Below, one piece after another: positions 1-9,249 of a stretch of DNA of 64,000 bases (positions within the stretch are counted from its first letter, which is position 1; every line of letters begins with the position of its first letter). The DNA is from Mucispirillum schaedleri (GTDB taxonomy: Bacteria; Chrysiogenota; Deferribacteres; Deferribacterales; Mucispirillaceae), in the NCBI GenBank assembly GCA_949287985.1, contig CASEIN010000045.1, forward strand, positions 1 to 64,000. The letters are read 5' to 3'. Under the pieces are notes generated by a model. That model had not been told where the DNA came from, ran no database searches, and saw nothing but the letters and a program-made list of their open reading frames with translations. A program made the translations under genes and the position numbers.

Positions 1-1
1 T

Positions 2-133
2 TCTAGTAGTTATATTAAAAAAATACAAGACTGGATTAATAATTATCCTAGAAAATTATTTAATTATAAATCGGCTAATGATATTTTTTATGAGAACTTT
101 AATGACTGCTTAATTTGTTGCAATCGTTTTTAG
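2..133 (+). mobile_element. IS30-like transposase, 3' end only (cut by the window start)
   Basis: An open frame enters from the window start and ends at TAG 131-133. It encodes about 43 residues including the stretch IQDWINNYPRKLFNYKSAND followed by IFYENF. The pattern W-(I/V)-N-x-x-PRK-x-x-x-YK-(S/T)-x-x-(D/E)-(I/V)-F is the usual end of the rve catalytic domain in IS30-family transposases. Only the tail is visible, so whether the element is intact cannot be judged. It reads towards the tRNA-Asn gene on the other strand. Family assignment rests on this motif alone. Confidence 0.6.
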
Positions 134-173
134 AATTTACCCACTTATATGAAATATGTTTGAATTTAGTAAT

Positions 174-200
174 AAAAAAAGCCCTAAATAATCAAGGCTT
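174..200 (-). terminator. Rho-independent terminator of tRNA-Asn
   Basis: On the minus strand a short hairpin (AAGCC at 196-200 pairing with GGCTT at 179-183, 12-base loop) is followed directly by a run of seven T residues. It begins 8 bases after the tRNA 3' end, so it fits as the terminator of a single-gene tRNA transcript. Confidence 0.6.
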
Positions 201-207
201 AAAGAAG

Positions 208-280
<73 letters not shown>

Positions 281-362
281 AAATAAAGTGGGGTATACCC
301 CTTAATGTTTGAGAAGTAAACCATATTTTTAGTTTGTTGTCAACAACTTTTTTTAACTTTTT

Positions 363-1388
363 TTATATTTCTTCTTCAGGGTCCATTAATGTTAAATCTG
401 CAATACAGCCACCCCATGAAAGCCCTACACCAAAGCCCATTAATAAAGCACGCCTTCCAAGTGGAATGTTTAATGACTGCATTTTATTAATAGCTAATGG
501 AATTGTTGCAGAAACAGTGTTACCTGTATCATCACAGTCATTAAAATACCTGCCGTCATCTGGTATTTTACATGCTTTTTGGATAGTTTGAAGCATAAAT
601 TTATTAGCCTGGTGAAATACGAAATTATCTATATCATCTAGTGATAACATATTTTTTTCCAATATTGAGTTAAGCATTGGTGGAACTACTGTTTGAGTAA
701 ACTGCACAACACCTTTACCGTCCATATAAACTGTAGCATCTGTTCTAACATTGCCATACTGGTCTTCTATTTCCCTGTATGCTTCTTCCCTGTCTGCATA
801 TTTCATACGCATCATACCATAATTTACAATGATTTTCATAAAATCAACACCATTAGTGCCAAACTGAAAACCACGTAAATATTCTGTTCTTGAGTATGTG
901 GAAGATACTAATGTAGCAGCTGCTGCATCACCAAAAATTGGTTTTGTTCTCATATCTTTTGGGTGAATAAGCTTACTTAATGTATCAGCTGTTAAAAGCA
1001 GCACATTAGATGCCTGACCTGATTCTATTAATGCTTTAGATAATGAAAGCCCATAAATATAACCTGTGCAGCCATGATTATAATCAAATGACATACACTC
1101 TGTTTTTAACCCTAATCTGCCATGAATAATACATGATGTTGATGGCATTATATAATCTGGAGTTTCTGTACATAAAATAACTGCATCAATATCATTCTTA
1201 TTAACCTTATACTTTTCAAACATAATTTTTGCTGCTTCCACTGCTAAATCAGATGAACATTCATGAGGAAGTGCAATAGGACGCCTTGATACGCCTATTT
1301 TGCTTGTAATACGATTTTCTGGGTTATTAAACTCAAAATTATTTGGATAATAAGATGTAATGTGCTTAATATAAGCTCGTTTTGCCAT
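363..1388 (-). CDS. 3-oxoacyl-ACP synthase III (KAS III/FabH-family)
   Basis: A 341-residue thiolase-fold condensing enzyme. The FabH triad is visible: Cys107 in YNHGCTGY, His259 in FHQAN and Asn290 in DDTGNTVSA. The C-terminus GFGVGLSWGGC is also typical. The family condenses acyl-CoA with malonyl-ACP to start fatty acid or related chain synthesis in the cytoplasm. The ATG at 1388 is chosen because AGAGG lies just upstream; a longer reading from 1502 has no ribosome site. No fab genes flank it, so it could be a second, specialised KAS III rather than the housekeeping FabH. Confidence 0.85.
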   Translation of the reverse strand: MAKRAYIKHITSYYPNNFEFNNPENRITSKIGVSRRPIALPHECSSDLAVEAAKIMFEKYKVNKNDIDAVILCTETPDYIMPSTSCIIHGRLGLKTECMSFDYNHGCTGYIYGLSLSKALIESGQASNVLLLTADTLSKLIHPKDMRTKPIFGDAAAATLVSSTYSRTEYLRGFQFGTNGVDFMKIIVNYGMMRMKYADREEAYREIEDQYGNVRTDATVYMDGKGVVQFTQTVVPPMLNSILEKNMLSLDDIDNFVFHQANKFMLQTIQKACKIPDDGRYFNDCDDTGNTVSATIPLAINKMQSLNIPLGRRALLMGFGVGLSWGGCIADLTLMDPEEEI

Positions 1389-1511
1389 AATAAAAAACCT
1401 CTTTAAAAAATAATGGCGTGGCGGAGAAAGACAAATAAATACATTTAGTTTTTTAAAAAAAGCGCCACAAAATAAAAACAAAGTTGATAAATTCATTATC
1501 AAGCAAACTTA

Positions 1512-1540
1512 TTCATAATATATTTATAAACTTTTGACAA
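1512..1540 (-). promoter_or_regulatory. Candidate sigma-70 promoter for the KAS III gene
   Basis: On the minus strand TTGTCA (1535-1540) and TATGAA (1512-1517) are separated by 17 bases, about 120 bases upstream of the start codon. The surrounding sequence is very AT-rich, so a chance match is possible. Confidence 0.35.
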
Positions 1541-1644
1541 GGAAAAAATGAAGAATATTCATTATTATTATGTAATTTGCTGCTAAATTATTTCATAAAA
1601 AATACTGCTAAAAGTGTAATTGGTGATATATTTTATAAAAATAT

Positions 1645-2313
1645 TTATACTATTTTTTTGCCACTTGCCACCACCACAAAAGGTGCTTTTATACCATCTA
1701 ATTTTTCAAGTAAAATATTTGGATAATCGTAATATGTAGCCTCATCATGTGAGCCTAAATTAAGAGAAATACTTATTTTTCGTTTAATAAACAGCATATC
1801 ACGCAGTGTAGCAGATAATGCATAAGGGCGTTCCATAAAGACCACTGTCTCCCTGCTTTTTTCAATACGTTCAAAAAATTTTCTTCGTTCGTTATTGTTT
1901 CTTGGTGGAAAACCTGCAAAATAAAATGTTTTTGCATTAATGCCTGATACACTTATGGCAGTTGTAATGGAGCTGGGACCAGGAAGGCTTATAATCTTTA
2001 TGCCTTTATCTCTACACATGGCGATAAATTTATAATCAGGGTCTGAAATACAGGGTGTTCCTGCATCTGAAAATAATACTGATACATTCGCTTTTTCTAC
2101 TTTTTCAAGTATTTTTTTTCTTTCTTCATCTAAAGAATGCTCATTTAAAAGCTCAATATCTGCATTACTTTTACATATATTTTGCATTTTATGAGCAATT
2201 TTTCTTTCTTCCCCAATAATCAGACCGCATTGACTAATGATATTTATTGTTTTATCAGGTATATCTTTTAGGTTATCACTAATAGATATACCTGCCACAT
2301 ACAAAACTGCCAT
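1645..2313 (-). CDS. RsmI-like tetrapyrrole-methylase-family SAM methyltransferase
   Basis: 222 residues with the motifs of the RsmI branch of the tetrapyrrole methylase fold: SDAGTPCISDP at residues 82-92 and LPGPSS at about 110-115. RsmI proteins 2'-O-methylate C1402 of 16S rRNA. This protein is shorter than usual RsmI (about 270-290 residues), lacks the C-terminal domain, and its N-terminus departs from the common ATPIGN pattern (VAGISISDN instead). It lies 6 bases after serS in the same orientation. The family is clear, the exact substrate is not. Confidence 0.7.
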   Translation of the reverse strand: MAVLYVAGISISDNLKDIPDKTINIISQCGLIIGEERKIAHKMQNICKSNADIELLNEHSLDEERKKILEKVEKANVSVLFSDAGTPCISDPDYKFIAMCRDKGIKIISLPGPSSITTAISVSGINAKTFYFAGFPPRNNNERRKFFERIEKSRETVVFMERPYALSATLRDMLFIKRKISISLNLGSHDEATYYDYPNILLEKLDGIKAPFVVVASGKKIV

Positions 2314-2319
2314 ATAAAA

Positions 2320-3591
2320 TTAGCCTTTTTTAATAATATCTAATCCACCTAAATATGGGCGTAATACTTCAGGTATTGTAACAGAACCATCTGCATTTTG
2401 ATAATTTTCTAAAACAGCCACTAAAGTTCTTCCAACAGCAAGACCAGAACCATTTAAAGTATGGGCAAATTTTACTTTTCCATCTTTATCTCTATACCTA
2501 ATATTTGCTCTACGTGCCTGGTAATCTTTATAGTTTGAACAAGATGATATTTCCCTGTAACAGTTCTGACCAGGAAGCCATACTTCTAAATCATATGTTT
2601 TTGCACTGGAAAAACCAATATCCCCAGAACTTAATGCCATCACTCTATACGGAAGATTTAATGCCTGAAGCACCATTTCAGCATCATGAGTTAATTTTTC
2701 ATGTTCTTCAATAGATGTTTCTGCACTGCATATTTTTACAAGCTCCACTTTATTAAACTGGTGGTTTCTAATAAGCCCTTTTGTATCTTTTCCATAACTG
2801 CCTGCCTCTCTTCTAAAACAGGCTGTTAATGATGTATTATATATTGGTAAGTCTTTGCTATCTAATATTTCATCTGCATAAAGGTTAGTAACAGGGATTT
2901 CTGCTGTAGATATTAAATATAGATTATCTCTTTCGCAAATATATGCTTCCTCTGCAAATTTAGGAAGCTGCCCTGTGCCTATCATGGCTTTTGTATTTAC
3001 AAGGTATGGCACACTCATTTCTATATAGCCTTTCTCCCTGTGCATATCAAGCATTAAAGAAGATATTGCCCTGTCAAGCCTTGCTCCAAGCCCTGCTAAA
3101 ACATTAAAACGAGATTCAGCTATCTTTACACCACGTTCAAAATCAATAATTCCTAAATCTGCGCCTATATCCCAGTGGTTTCTTGGCTCAAAATCAAACT
3201 TTCTTGGCTCTCCCCATTTGCGAACTTCCACATTATCATTTTCATCTTTACCAACTGGTGTAGTATCATCTATTTCATTAGGCAGGTTAAGCAGCATATT
3301 TCTAATATTTTCATCACATTTACTTAATGCCTCATCTAATTCCTGCATTTTAGAAGCATCTCGTTTTACCTGCTCTTGAAGCTCTGTTGTATCTTTACCT
3401 TCCCTTTTTAATATACCAACCTGCTTTGAAATAGCATTACGGTCTGCTTTTAATTTTTCCACTTCATTAATAATATTCTTACGTTTATTATTTTCTGATA
3501 TTAATAGGTCAAAATCAAAATCATAATTTCTATTTTTAGTTTTTTCTTTTACTACATCTAAATTGCTTATAATATATTTTAAATCAAGCAT
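2320..3591 (-). CDS. serS: Seryl-tRNA synthetase
   Basis: 423 residues, the usual length. The N-terminal 110 residues form the long Lys/Glu-rich coiled-coil arm that grips the tRNA-Ser variable arm. The class II core follows, with motif 2 as FRREAGSYGKDTKG and motif 3 as GSGLAVGRTLVAVLEN. It charges tRNA-Ser in the cytoplasm. It lies between bamD and the RsmI-like gene in one minus-strand run with gaps of 6-14 bases, suggesting cotranscription. Confidence 0.97.
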   Translation of the reverse strand: MLDLKYIISNLDVVKEKTKNRNYDFDFDLLISENNKRKNIINEVEKLKADRNAISKQVGILKREGKDTTELQEQVKRDASKMQELDEALSKCDENIRNMLLNLPNEIDDTTPVGKDENDNVEVRKWGEPRKFDFEPRNHWDIGADLGIIDFERGVKIAESRFNVLAGLGARLDRAISSLMLDMHREKGYIEMSVPYLVNTKAMIGTGQLPKFAEEAYICERDNLYLISTAEIPVTNLYADEILDSKDLPIYNTSLTACFRREAGSYGKDTKGLIRNHQFNKVELVKICSAETSIEEHEKLTHDAEMVLQALNLPYRVMALSSGDIGFSSAKTYDLEVWLPGQNCYREISSCSNYKDYQARRANIRYRDKDGKVKFAHTLNGSGLAVGRTLVAVLENYQNADGSVTIPEVLRPYLGGLDIIKKG

Positions 3592-3605
3592 AATCCACCT
3601 TTATA

Positions 3606-4373
3606 CTATTTTTCTTTATTTTTTAATTCTTCTTGTTTTTCTTTATATTTCTCTATAAGTTTGTTTGATTTTTCCACATATTTATCATCTTTTTTTATAA
3701 CTGCTAAGTTATCAGCATATAAAACTGCTTCTGATAGATTATCCTGTTTTAAAAGTAACTTAACAGCCCTGTATACTGCCTCACCATAATAAGAAGTATC
3801 GCTATAATGGTTTATAATATATTTATATCTTAAAAGCTCTGGTTCACTTTTTAATATACGTGCATAATATTTTGCAATAATCATTTCTTTTTTTGCAAGC
3901 CTGTCCCTTAATAATTCTATTCTTAAATCTACATCGTATTCTTCCACTAAATCAGGATATTTTTCTTTTACTTCCTGTAAATATTTCAGAGACTGCTCTG
4001 TATTTGTCTGGTCTTGGGAAGCATAACGAACAATATTAAAATAAGCAAGCCCTAAACGAACAGTAGCCAGCTTTGCATTTTCCCACCCTTTATATACATC
4101 TATATATACTTCATATACTGCAATAGCATCTTCATATTTACCTGCTAAAAAATAACTATCAGCTAATGCTAACTGTATCTCTGCCACATAAGCTGGAGTT
4201 TCAGCACGAACTAGTGCCTGTTCATAACGTGCTGCAGCATCTTTATATTTACCTTCATTTGCTAGATTATCACCTAGCTCTTTATAATATTCTGCAGGCT
4301 TATCCACTTCTATTTCTTTTGCACAGCCATAGGATAGTAATAATATTAGTGCCATTAATAAAACTTTTTTCAT
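3606..4373 (-). CDS. bamD: BamD-like TPR lipoprotein (outer-membrane protein assembly)
   Basis: 255 residues beginning with a lipoprotein signal (MKKVLLMALILLLSYGC; the modified Cys would be Cys17). Successive TPR helices follow, including EYYKELGDNLANEGKYKDAA and EIQLALADSYFLAGKYEDAI. The phrase ASQDQTNTEQSLKYLQEVKE matches the BamD pattern around the third TPR. BamD anchors to the periplasmic face of the outer membrane and helps BamA insert beta-barrels. Its ATG shares one base with the rimO stop (TAATG), so translation is probably coupled. The C-terminus is Lys/Glu-rich. Confidence 0.8.
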   Translation of the reverse strand: MKKVLLMALILLLSYGCAKEIEVDKPAEYYKELGDNLANEGKYKDAAARYEQALVRAETPAYVAEIQLALADSYFLAGKYEDAIAVYEVYIDVYKGWENAKLATVRLGLAYFNIVRYASQDQTNTEQSLKYLQEVKEKYPDLVEEYDVDLRIELLRDRLAKKEMIIAKYYARILKSEPELLRYKYIINHYSDTSYYGEAVYRAVKLLLKQDNLSEAVLYADNLAVIKKDDKYVEKSNKLIEKYKEKQEELKNKEK

Positions 4374-5683
4374 TAATTATTCTCCAAAAAAGTAACATAT
4401 ATATCAGGGTAGGCTACTTTATTTACAATACATTTATATGGTCCACTGCCCTTATCTGCAATACCGTCTGTAACATAAAGTTTGCCGTCAGTATCTGGTG
4501 CCTGAAATATTGCCCTGCCCTCAAGTATAAATTCAAAATCATCATTAACTTTATCTACAAAACATATAAATTCTTTCTTTTTATATTCTTTTAGCCTTGA
4601 TGATGTATTTTTTTTCTGTAATTTTTGCAGTTCTGTAATTCTTTTAGTTACTATTTTCTTATCTATATCATCATTAAAATTATAAGCAATAGAGCCTTCC
4701 TCTTTATAGTATGGAAAAAAGCCTGCAAAATCTGGCTTCATAGTGCTTATAAAATTATATACTTCCATGTAATCATCATCAGTTTCACCGGGGAAGCCTA
4801 TTATAAAAGTAGTTCTTATAAAAGCATCAGGACATAACCTGCGTATATTATTAAATACATTATCAATAGTATTTCTATCTGATGCTCTGCCCATTTTTTT
4901 AAGTATTTTATCACTTGCATGCTGCACTGGCACTTCAAAATATTTTACCACATTTTTTGTTTCTGCCACAAAGGATATTACATCTTCCCTAACACCTTCT
5001 GGGTTTAAATATAACATTCTAAATAGAGTGTTTTCAAATTTAGATGTTAAATCTTTCATTAGTGGTAAAAGCTTTTCTTCCCCATAAATATCAAGCCCAT
5101 ATTGAGTAGTATCCTGACTTATTATAACTATTTCCTGAACACCATCACTAACAAGTTCACTAACTTCGTTTTCAATATCTTCCATAGTTCTGCTTTTTAG
5201 CTTGCCACGAATAGACGGTATAACACAAAAAGTGCATAAATTATTACAACCCTCACTAATTTTTACATATGCATAATATGGTGAGTTTGTTACAGCACGT
5301 TTTATTTCACTGCTGCTTTTTTCTATATGGAAAATTTCTCGTAAATAGTCAGCTACCTCACTTAATTTTCCTACACCTGTAATAAAATCTATTTCCGGTA
5401 ATTCTTTTAATATTTCCTCTTTATAACGTTCAACCATACAGCCAGTAACTATTAATTTTGCCTTTTTACTAATAATATTATCCATTTGTAAAATATTATC
5501 TACAGCTTCTTTTACTGCTGGCTCTATAAATCCACAGGTATTAATAATAACAGCATCACATTTGGCAGGGTCAGTTTCTGAAATAAAACCATCTGCAGAA
5601 AGCTCCCCTATTAAATATTCAAAATCTACCTGATTTTTTGCACAGCCTAAACTAACATAACTAATCTTTATATTTTTTTTCAT
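4373..5683 (-). CDS. rimO: Ribosomal protein S12 methylthiotransferase RimO
   Basis: 436 residues. The N-terminal UPF0004 domain has its three cluster cysteines (Cys14 in SLGCAKNQ, Cys50 in NTCGF, Cys82 in TGCMVER). The radical-SAM CxxxCxxC is Cys146-Cys150-Cys153 (EGCNNLCTFCVIP). A C-terminal TRAM region follows from about residue 370. The SLGCAKNQVD start separates RimO from MiaB. It beta-methylthiolates an Asp of S12. Two [4Fe-4S] clusters make it oxygen sensitive. Confidence 0.95.
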   Translation of the reverse strand: MKKNIKISYVSLGCAKNQVDFEYLIGELSADGFISETDPAKCDAVIINTCGFIEPAVKEAVDNILQMDNIISKKAKLIVTGCMVERYKEEILKELPEIDFITGVGKLSEVADYLREIFHIEKSSSEIKRAVTNSPYYAYVKISEGCNNLCTFCVIPSIRGKLKSRTMEDIENEVSELVSDGVQEIVIISQDTTQYGLDIYGEEKLLPLMKDLTSKFENTLFRMLYLNPEGVREDVISFVAETKNVVKYFEVPVQHASDKILKKMGRASDRNTIDNVFNNIRRLCPDAFIRTTFIIGFPGETDDDYMEVYNFISTMKPDFAGFFPYYKEEGSIAYNFNDDIDKKIVTKRITELQKLQKKNTSSRLKEYKKKEFICFVDKVNDDFEFILEGRAIFQAPDTDGKLYVTDGIADKGSGPYKCIVNKVAYPDIYVTFLENN

Positions 5684-6634
5684 CTACTGCCCTAAATTTA
5701 TTTTATAATCATCAATTTGTTTTAAATAAGCACTTACATCTTCTTTATCTTTACCCATCTGGGTAATTAACTCATCAATTGTATTAAACTTTATATCACC
5801 ACGTATATATTTATACAATATTATTTCTGCATATTCTCCATAAACTTCCTTATTAAAATCAAAAATATTTGCTTCTACACGTAATTCCATTTTATTATTT
5901 ATAGTTGGCCGCATACCAACATATGCCATAGCATTATAAAATTTGCCTTGTAGTATAACTTTTGAAGCATACACACCAAAAAGTGGAAGCATTTCATTTT
6001 TCACATCTAAATTAATTGTAGGATAACCCAGCTGCCTGCCTCTTTTATCACCATGTATAACGATACCTTCTAAAGAATATGGCATTGATAAAAGACGCGA
6101 TGCCTCATCTACATCACCCTTTTTTAAAAGTTCCCTTATTCTTGAGCTTGATATAATATTACCTTTTCTGTCATGAAGTTTATGGGCAAACATAGTATCT
6201 ACACCATATTTTCTACCAAGTAAACTTAAAAGCTCTGTATTTCCACTTTTACCACTGCCAAATCTATAATCCTGACCTACCACAATTAATTTTGCATGAA
6301 GCTTATCTACCAATATATTCTTAAAAAAATCTTCTGGAGAAAGGTTAGCAAGCTCACTATTAAAATCTAATATTACAAGATAATCTGTTTCCTGCTGATA
6401 AAATTTTTCAACCCTTTTTTTAGGTGTAGAGATTAACTGGATTTCTTTATTAAAAAACTTAAATGGGTGTGGATTAAATGTTAAAATAACGCTTTTTAAT
6501 CCTCTTTCAGCAGATTCTTTTTTTAATACAGAAATAATAGACCTGTGCCCTAAATGAAGACCGTCAAAATTACCAATACATACAGCACAATTATTATCTA
6601 TACTAATATTTTCTATACCTTTAATAATTTCCAT
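5684..6634 (-). CDS. ribF: Bifunctional riboflavin kinase/FMN adenylyltransferase
   Basis: 316 residues. The N-terminal FAD synthetase half carries the nucleotidyltransferase signature GNFDGLHLGH (from residue 21), and SSSRIRELL sits near the domain end. The C-terminal flavokinase half has GDKRGRQLGYPTINL. It makes FMN and FAD from riboflavin. Its stop is directly adjacent to the rimO start. No FMN riboswitch is seen, as expected for an internal operon gene. Confidence 0.95.
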   Translation of the reverse strand: MEIIKGIENISIDNNCAVCIGNFDGLHLGHRSIISVLKKESAERGLKSVILTFNPHPFKFFNKEIQLISTPKKRVEKFYQQETDYLVILDFNSELANLSPEDFFKNILVDKLHAKLIVVGQDYRFGSGKSGNTELLSLLGRKYGVDTMFAHKLHDRKGNIISSSRIRELLKKGDVDEASRLLSMPYSLEGIVIHGDKRGRQLGYPTINLDVKNEMLPLFGVYASKVILQGKFYNAMAYVGMRPTINNKMELRVEANIFDFNKEVYGEYAEIILYKYIRGDIKFNTIDELITQMGKDKEDVSAYLKQIDDYKINLGQ

Positions 6635-6640
6635 GTAAAA

Positions 6641-7411
6641 CTAATCCCTTCTACAGCATGAATTTATTATTTCTAAAACCCTGTCTTCTGCACTATGAAA
6701 TGTCTTATATAATCTTTCTGGTGCAGTGTGAACATAATAATCCCACACTAAAAACCATATACCTAATGTAATAAAACCAAATATAGTATATTTTATAAAA
6801 TCTTTTTTTATAGATAAATCCATATAATATATAACAGGGTCATCAATAAGTTTTAATGATATAAATGCTTTACTTATATATTCATACATATCATGTTCAA
6901 ACTTTTGAATATCGTCCCACACTTTATTCATTTTATAAATGTATACAATAATAACCCCAAAAGCAAACACTGCCCATATGGATAGAATTGTAATAAGTAA
7001 ATTTACCTCAATATTGTTTATACCGGTTATTAAAATATAAAGTGCAAAAAATATTGTTAATATAATAAGTGGTATAAATGCTTTTATAAAATATGGCATT
7101 ATTAGAATATTACTGTTTCTAAATTCTTCCAGTCTTTCTTTTAAACTTACCATAATTTTATCATAATCATTAAGCCCACGTTCGTTTGCTTCAAGTTCTA
7201 TAAAGTGTATTACTATATCAAAATATTCACTTTTTCTTCGAATATATTTATCTACCCTTAATATCCTTTTAATAAAAGTATAAATAAGTGCTATACCTAA
7301 TGTTAACCAGCTTAATACAAAAGTAAGTAAGAACCAGTTTAAAAGTGGTTTATCTACTTTCCTACCCTGCCTAATGTTATCCTGCAGCTGCTCATAAATT
7401 AAATTAACCAT
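6641..7411 (-). CDS. Predicted inner-membrane protein, function unknown
   Basis: 256 residues with four hydrophobic spans at about residues 26-48, 106-130, 136-160 and 210-230, separated by charged loops. The first and last pairs (WLTLGIALIYTFIKR and TLGIWFLVWDYYVH) resemble each other, so it may be an internal duplication of a DUF4234-like unit. I do not recognise a catalytic motif. It lies 6 bases upstream of ribF and may be the first gene of the ribF-rimO-bamD-serS run. Confidence 0.65.
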   Translation of the reverse strand: MVNLIYEQLQDNIRQGRKVDKPLLNWFLLTFVLSWLTLGIALIYTFIKRILRVDKYIRRKSEYFDIVIHFIELEANERGLNDYDKIMVSLKERLEEFRNSNILIMPYFIKAFIPLIILTIFFALYILITGINNIEVNLLITILSIWAVFAFGVIIVYIYKMNKVWDDIQKFEHDMYEYISKAFISLKLIDDPVIYYMDLSIKKDFIKYTIFGFITLGIWFLVWDYYVHTAPERLYKTFHSAEDRVLEIINSCCRRD

Positions 7412-7537
7412 AATTATACCTGTTTATTATATATTTATATTTTTCCAACTTTTTATGGATACCATATTACTAATAAAACAAAAAAATATATATTAGTTCT
7501 AAACTACCAGTAAATTATTCTATAATAAGTATATTAC

Positions 7538-8758
7538 TTACTGATTATTTTTTATAAAATTTATAATTAATTGAATAGCTTTATTAGCACTTCTTAACCT
7601 TACCTGCTGCCTTGAACCGTTAAATATATTTTTATAAACTTTTGTATTACAACCATCTGTAACACCAATATATACAAGCCCTAAAGGCTTATCTTTTGTA
7701 GCACCTGTTGGACCTGCTATACCTGTAATAGAAACAGCATAATCTGTATTCATAAGGTTTTTAACACCTTCTGCCATAGCTTTTGCACATTTTTCACTAA
7801 CAGCACCATCTGTATTTAATATTTCTTTTGAAACTTTTAATACATTTTCTTTAATGCTGTTATCATAGCTTACTACACTGCCATAAAAAGCACTGGAAGC
7901 TCCACTTACATCTGTAATTAATTCCGATAATAAACCACCTGTGCAGCTTTCAGCAAATGATATTGTTTTGCCATGCTCTTTAAGTAAGTTTATTAAATAT
8001 TCAGATGGAGTAATTTCACCCCTGCCAATAAAATTTTCTGGAAATGCTTTTTCTAGTTTTAATGCATATTCTTCTGCAAGATTTTTGTTTCTACTGCGAA
8101 GTTTTACAACAACCTGCCCCTTTCCTGCATTTATAATACACTGAACTTCTTTAGATATATTTAAGCCTCTTATAAAAACATCAATATCTGATTCTGCTAT
8201 TGATAAAAAGTGTAAATCAATATATGACTGCTCTTTAAGGTTTAATTTTTCTGCAATGAAAGTAAGCACTTCTTTTAAAAACATATCTTTCATTTCTGCA
8301 GGCACACCAGGCATACATATAATATCTGCCTTATTTACTTTTAATGAAAACCCCATAGCAGTGCCTACATTATTATTAAAAAGCATGCAACCTTTTGGAA
8401 GCATAGACTGGTGCTTATGCTCCTGCCTTATGGTAACTCCTGCCCTTTCTAAACATAATGCCATATGGTTATATGCTTTTTCATTAAGCTCTAAACTAAC
8501 ACCAGCACTTTCTGCCAAACATTCTGCTGTTATATCATCAAATGTAGGACCTAGCCCACCAGTTGTTAATATTATATCATATTGTTTTGAATATTTTTGA
8601 AAAAGTGATACTATTGTTGATTTTTCATCTTTTACCATACGGATAAGGTCCACATTAGCACCATAGCATGTTAAATTATTAGCTATAAAGGCAGAGTTAC
8701 TGTCAATAACACTGCCTTCTAATAATTCTGAACCTATACTTAATATACAGATAGACAT
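7538..8758 (-). CDS. cinA: CinA-like competence/damage-inducible protein (nicotinamide-nucleotide amidohydrolase family)
   Basis: 406 residues with the two CinA domains. The N-terminal MoCF-like domain starts SIGSELLEGSVIDSNS and has TTGGLGPTFDD. The C-terminal PncC/CinA domain has SFAESCTGGLLSELIT and SITGIAGPTG. The family hydrolyses ADP-ribose and deamidates nicotinamide mononucleotide in pyridine-nucleotide salvage. It is the last gene of the his-pgpA-cinA run, starting 2 bases after pgpA. Confidence 0.93.
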   Translation of the reverse strand: MSICILSIGSELLEGSVIDSNSAFIANNLTCYGANVDLIRMVKDEKSTIVSLFQKYSKQYDIILTTGGLGPTFDDITAECLAESAGVSLELNEKAYNHMALCLERAGVTIRQEHKHQSMLPKGCMLFNNNVGTAMGFSLKVNKADIICMPGVPAEMKDMFLKEVLTFIAEKLNLKEQSYIDLHFLSIAESDIDVFIRGLNISKEVQCIINAGKGQVVVKLRSRNKNLAEEYALKLEKAFPENFIGRGEITPSEYLINLLKEHGKTISFAESCTGGLLSELITDVSGASSAFYGSVVSYDNSIKENVLKVSKEILNTDGAVSEKCAKAMAEGVKNLMNTDYAVSITGIAGPTGATKDKPLGLVYIGVTDGCNTKVYKNIFNGSRQQVRLRSANKAIQLIINFIKNNQ

Positions 8759-8760
8759 AT

Positions 8761-9249
8761 TTAACCTATTACTACATTAAAATATTTTAATATTTTTAAA
8801 ACAATAAACCAAACTAATACAGCATAAAGCCCTGCAGCAATATCATCAAGCATTATGCCCCAGCCGTTTTTTATATTATCAAAAAAACTAACTGGGAAAG
8901 GTTTTAAAATATCAAAAAAACGAAACAGTATAAAGCCTGCAATAATATATACAGGTTTAAATGGAAAGATTAAATAGAAAAGTAAAAGCCCTGCTACTTC
9001 ATCTATAACTACACATGATGGGTCTTCAATACCTGTAATTGTTGAATACCTGCCTGCAACATAAACACCAATAAAAAATACTGCACCTAAAACTATCCAG
9101 CCTGCATAAAATGGCAAAAATGTGCATAGATAACCAACAGGGATTGCCACAAGGCTGCCAAATGTGCCAGGCATAAATGGGATTTTACCCATAAAAAAAC
9201 CAGTTGCTAAAAGGTCTGTAATAAAAGGAACTTTTTTCATATATAACAC
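8761..9249 (-). CDS. pgpA: Phosphatidylglycerophosphatase A
   Basis: 162 residues, the normal length, with several membrane spans. Family motifs are visible: GKIPFMPGTFGSLVAIP near the N-terminus and CVVIDEVAGLL in the middle. It dephosphorylates phosphatidylglycerophosphate at the inner membrane to give phosphatidylglycerol. It is immediately adjacent to hisA (no gap) and just ahead of cinA; pgpA-cinA pairing is common. Confidence 0.93.
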   Translation of the reverse strand: MLYMKKVPFITDLLATGFFMGKIPFMPGTFGSLVAIPVGYLCTFLPFYAGWIVLGAVFFIGVYVAGRYSTITGIEDPSCVVIDEVAGLLLFYLIFPFKPVYIIAGFILFRFFDILKPFPVSFFDNIKNGWGIMLDDIAAGLYAVLVWFIVLKILKYFNVVIG

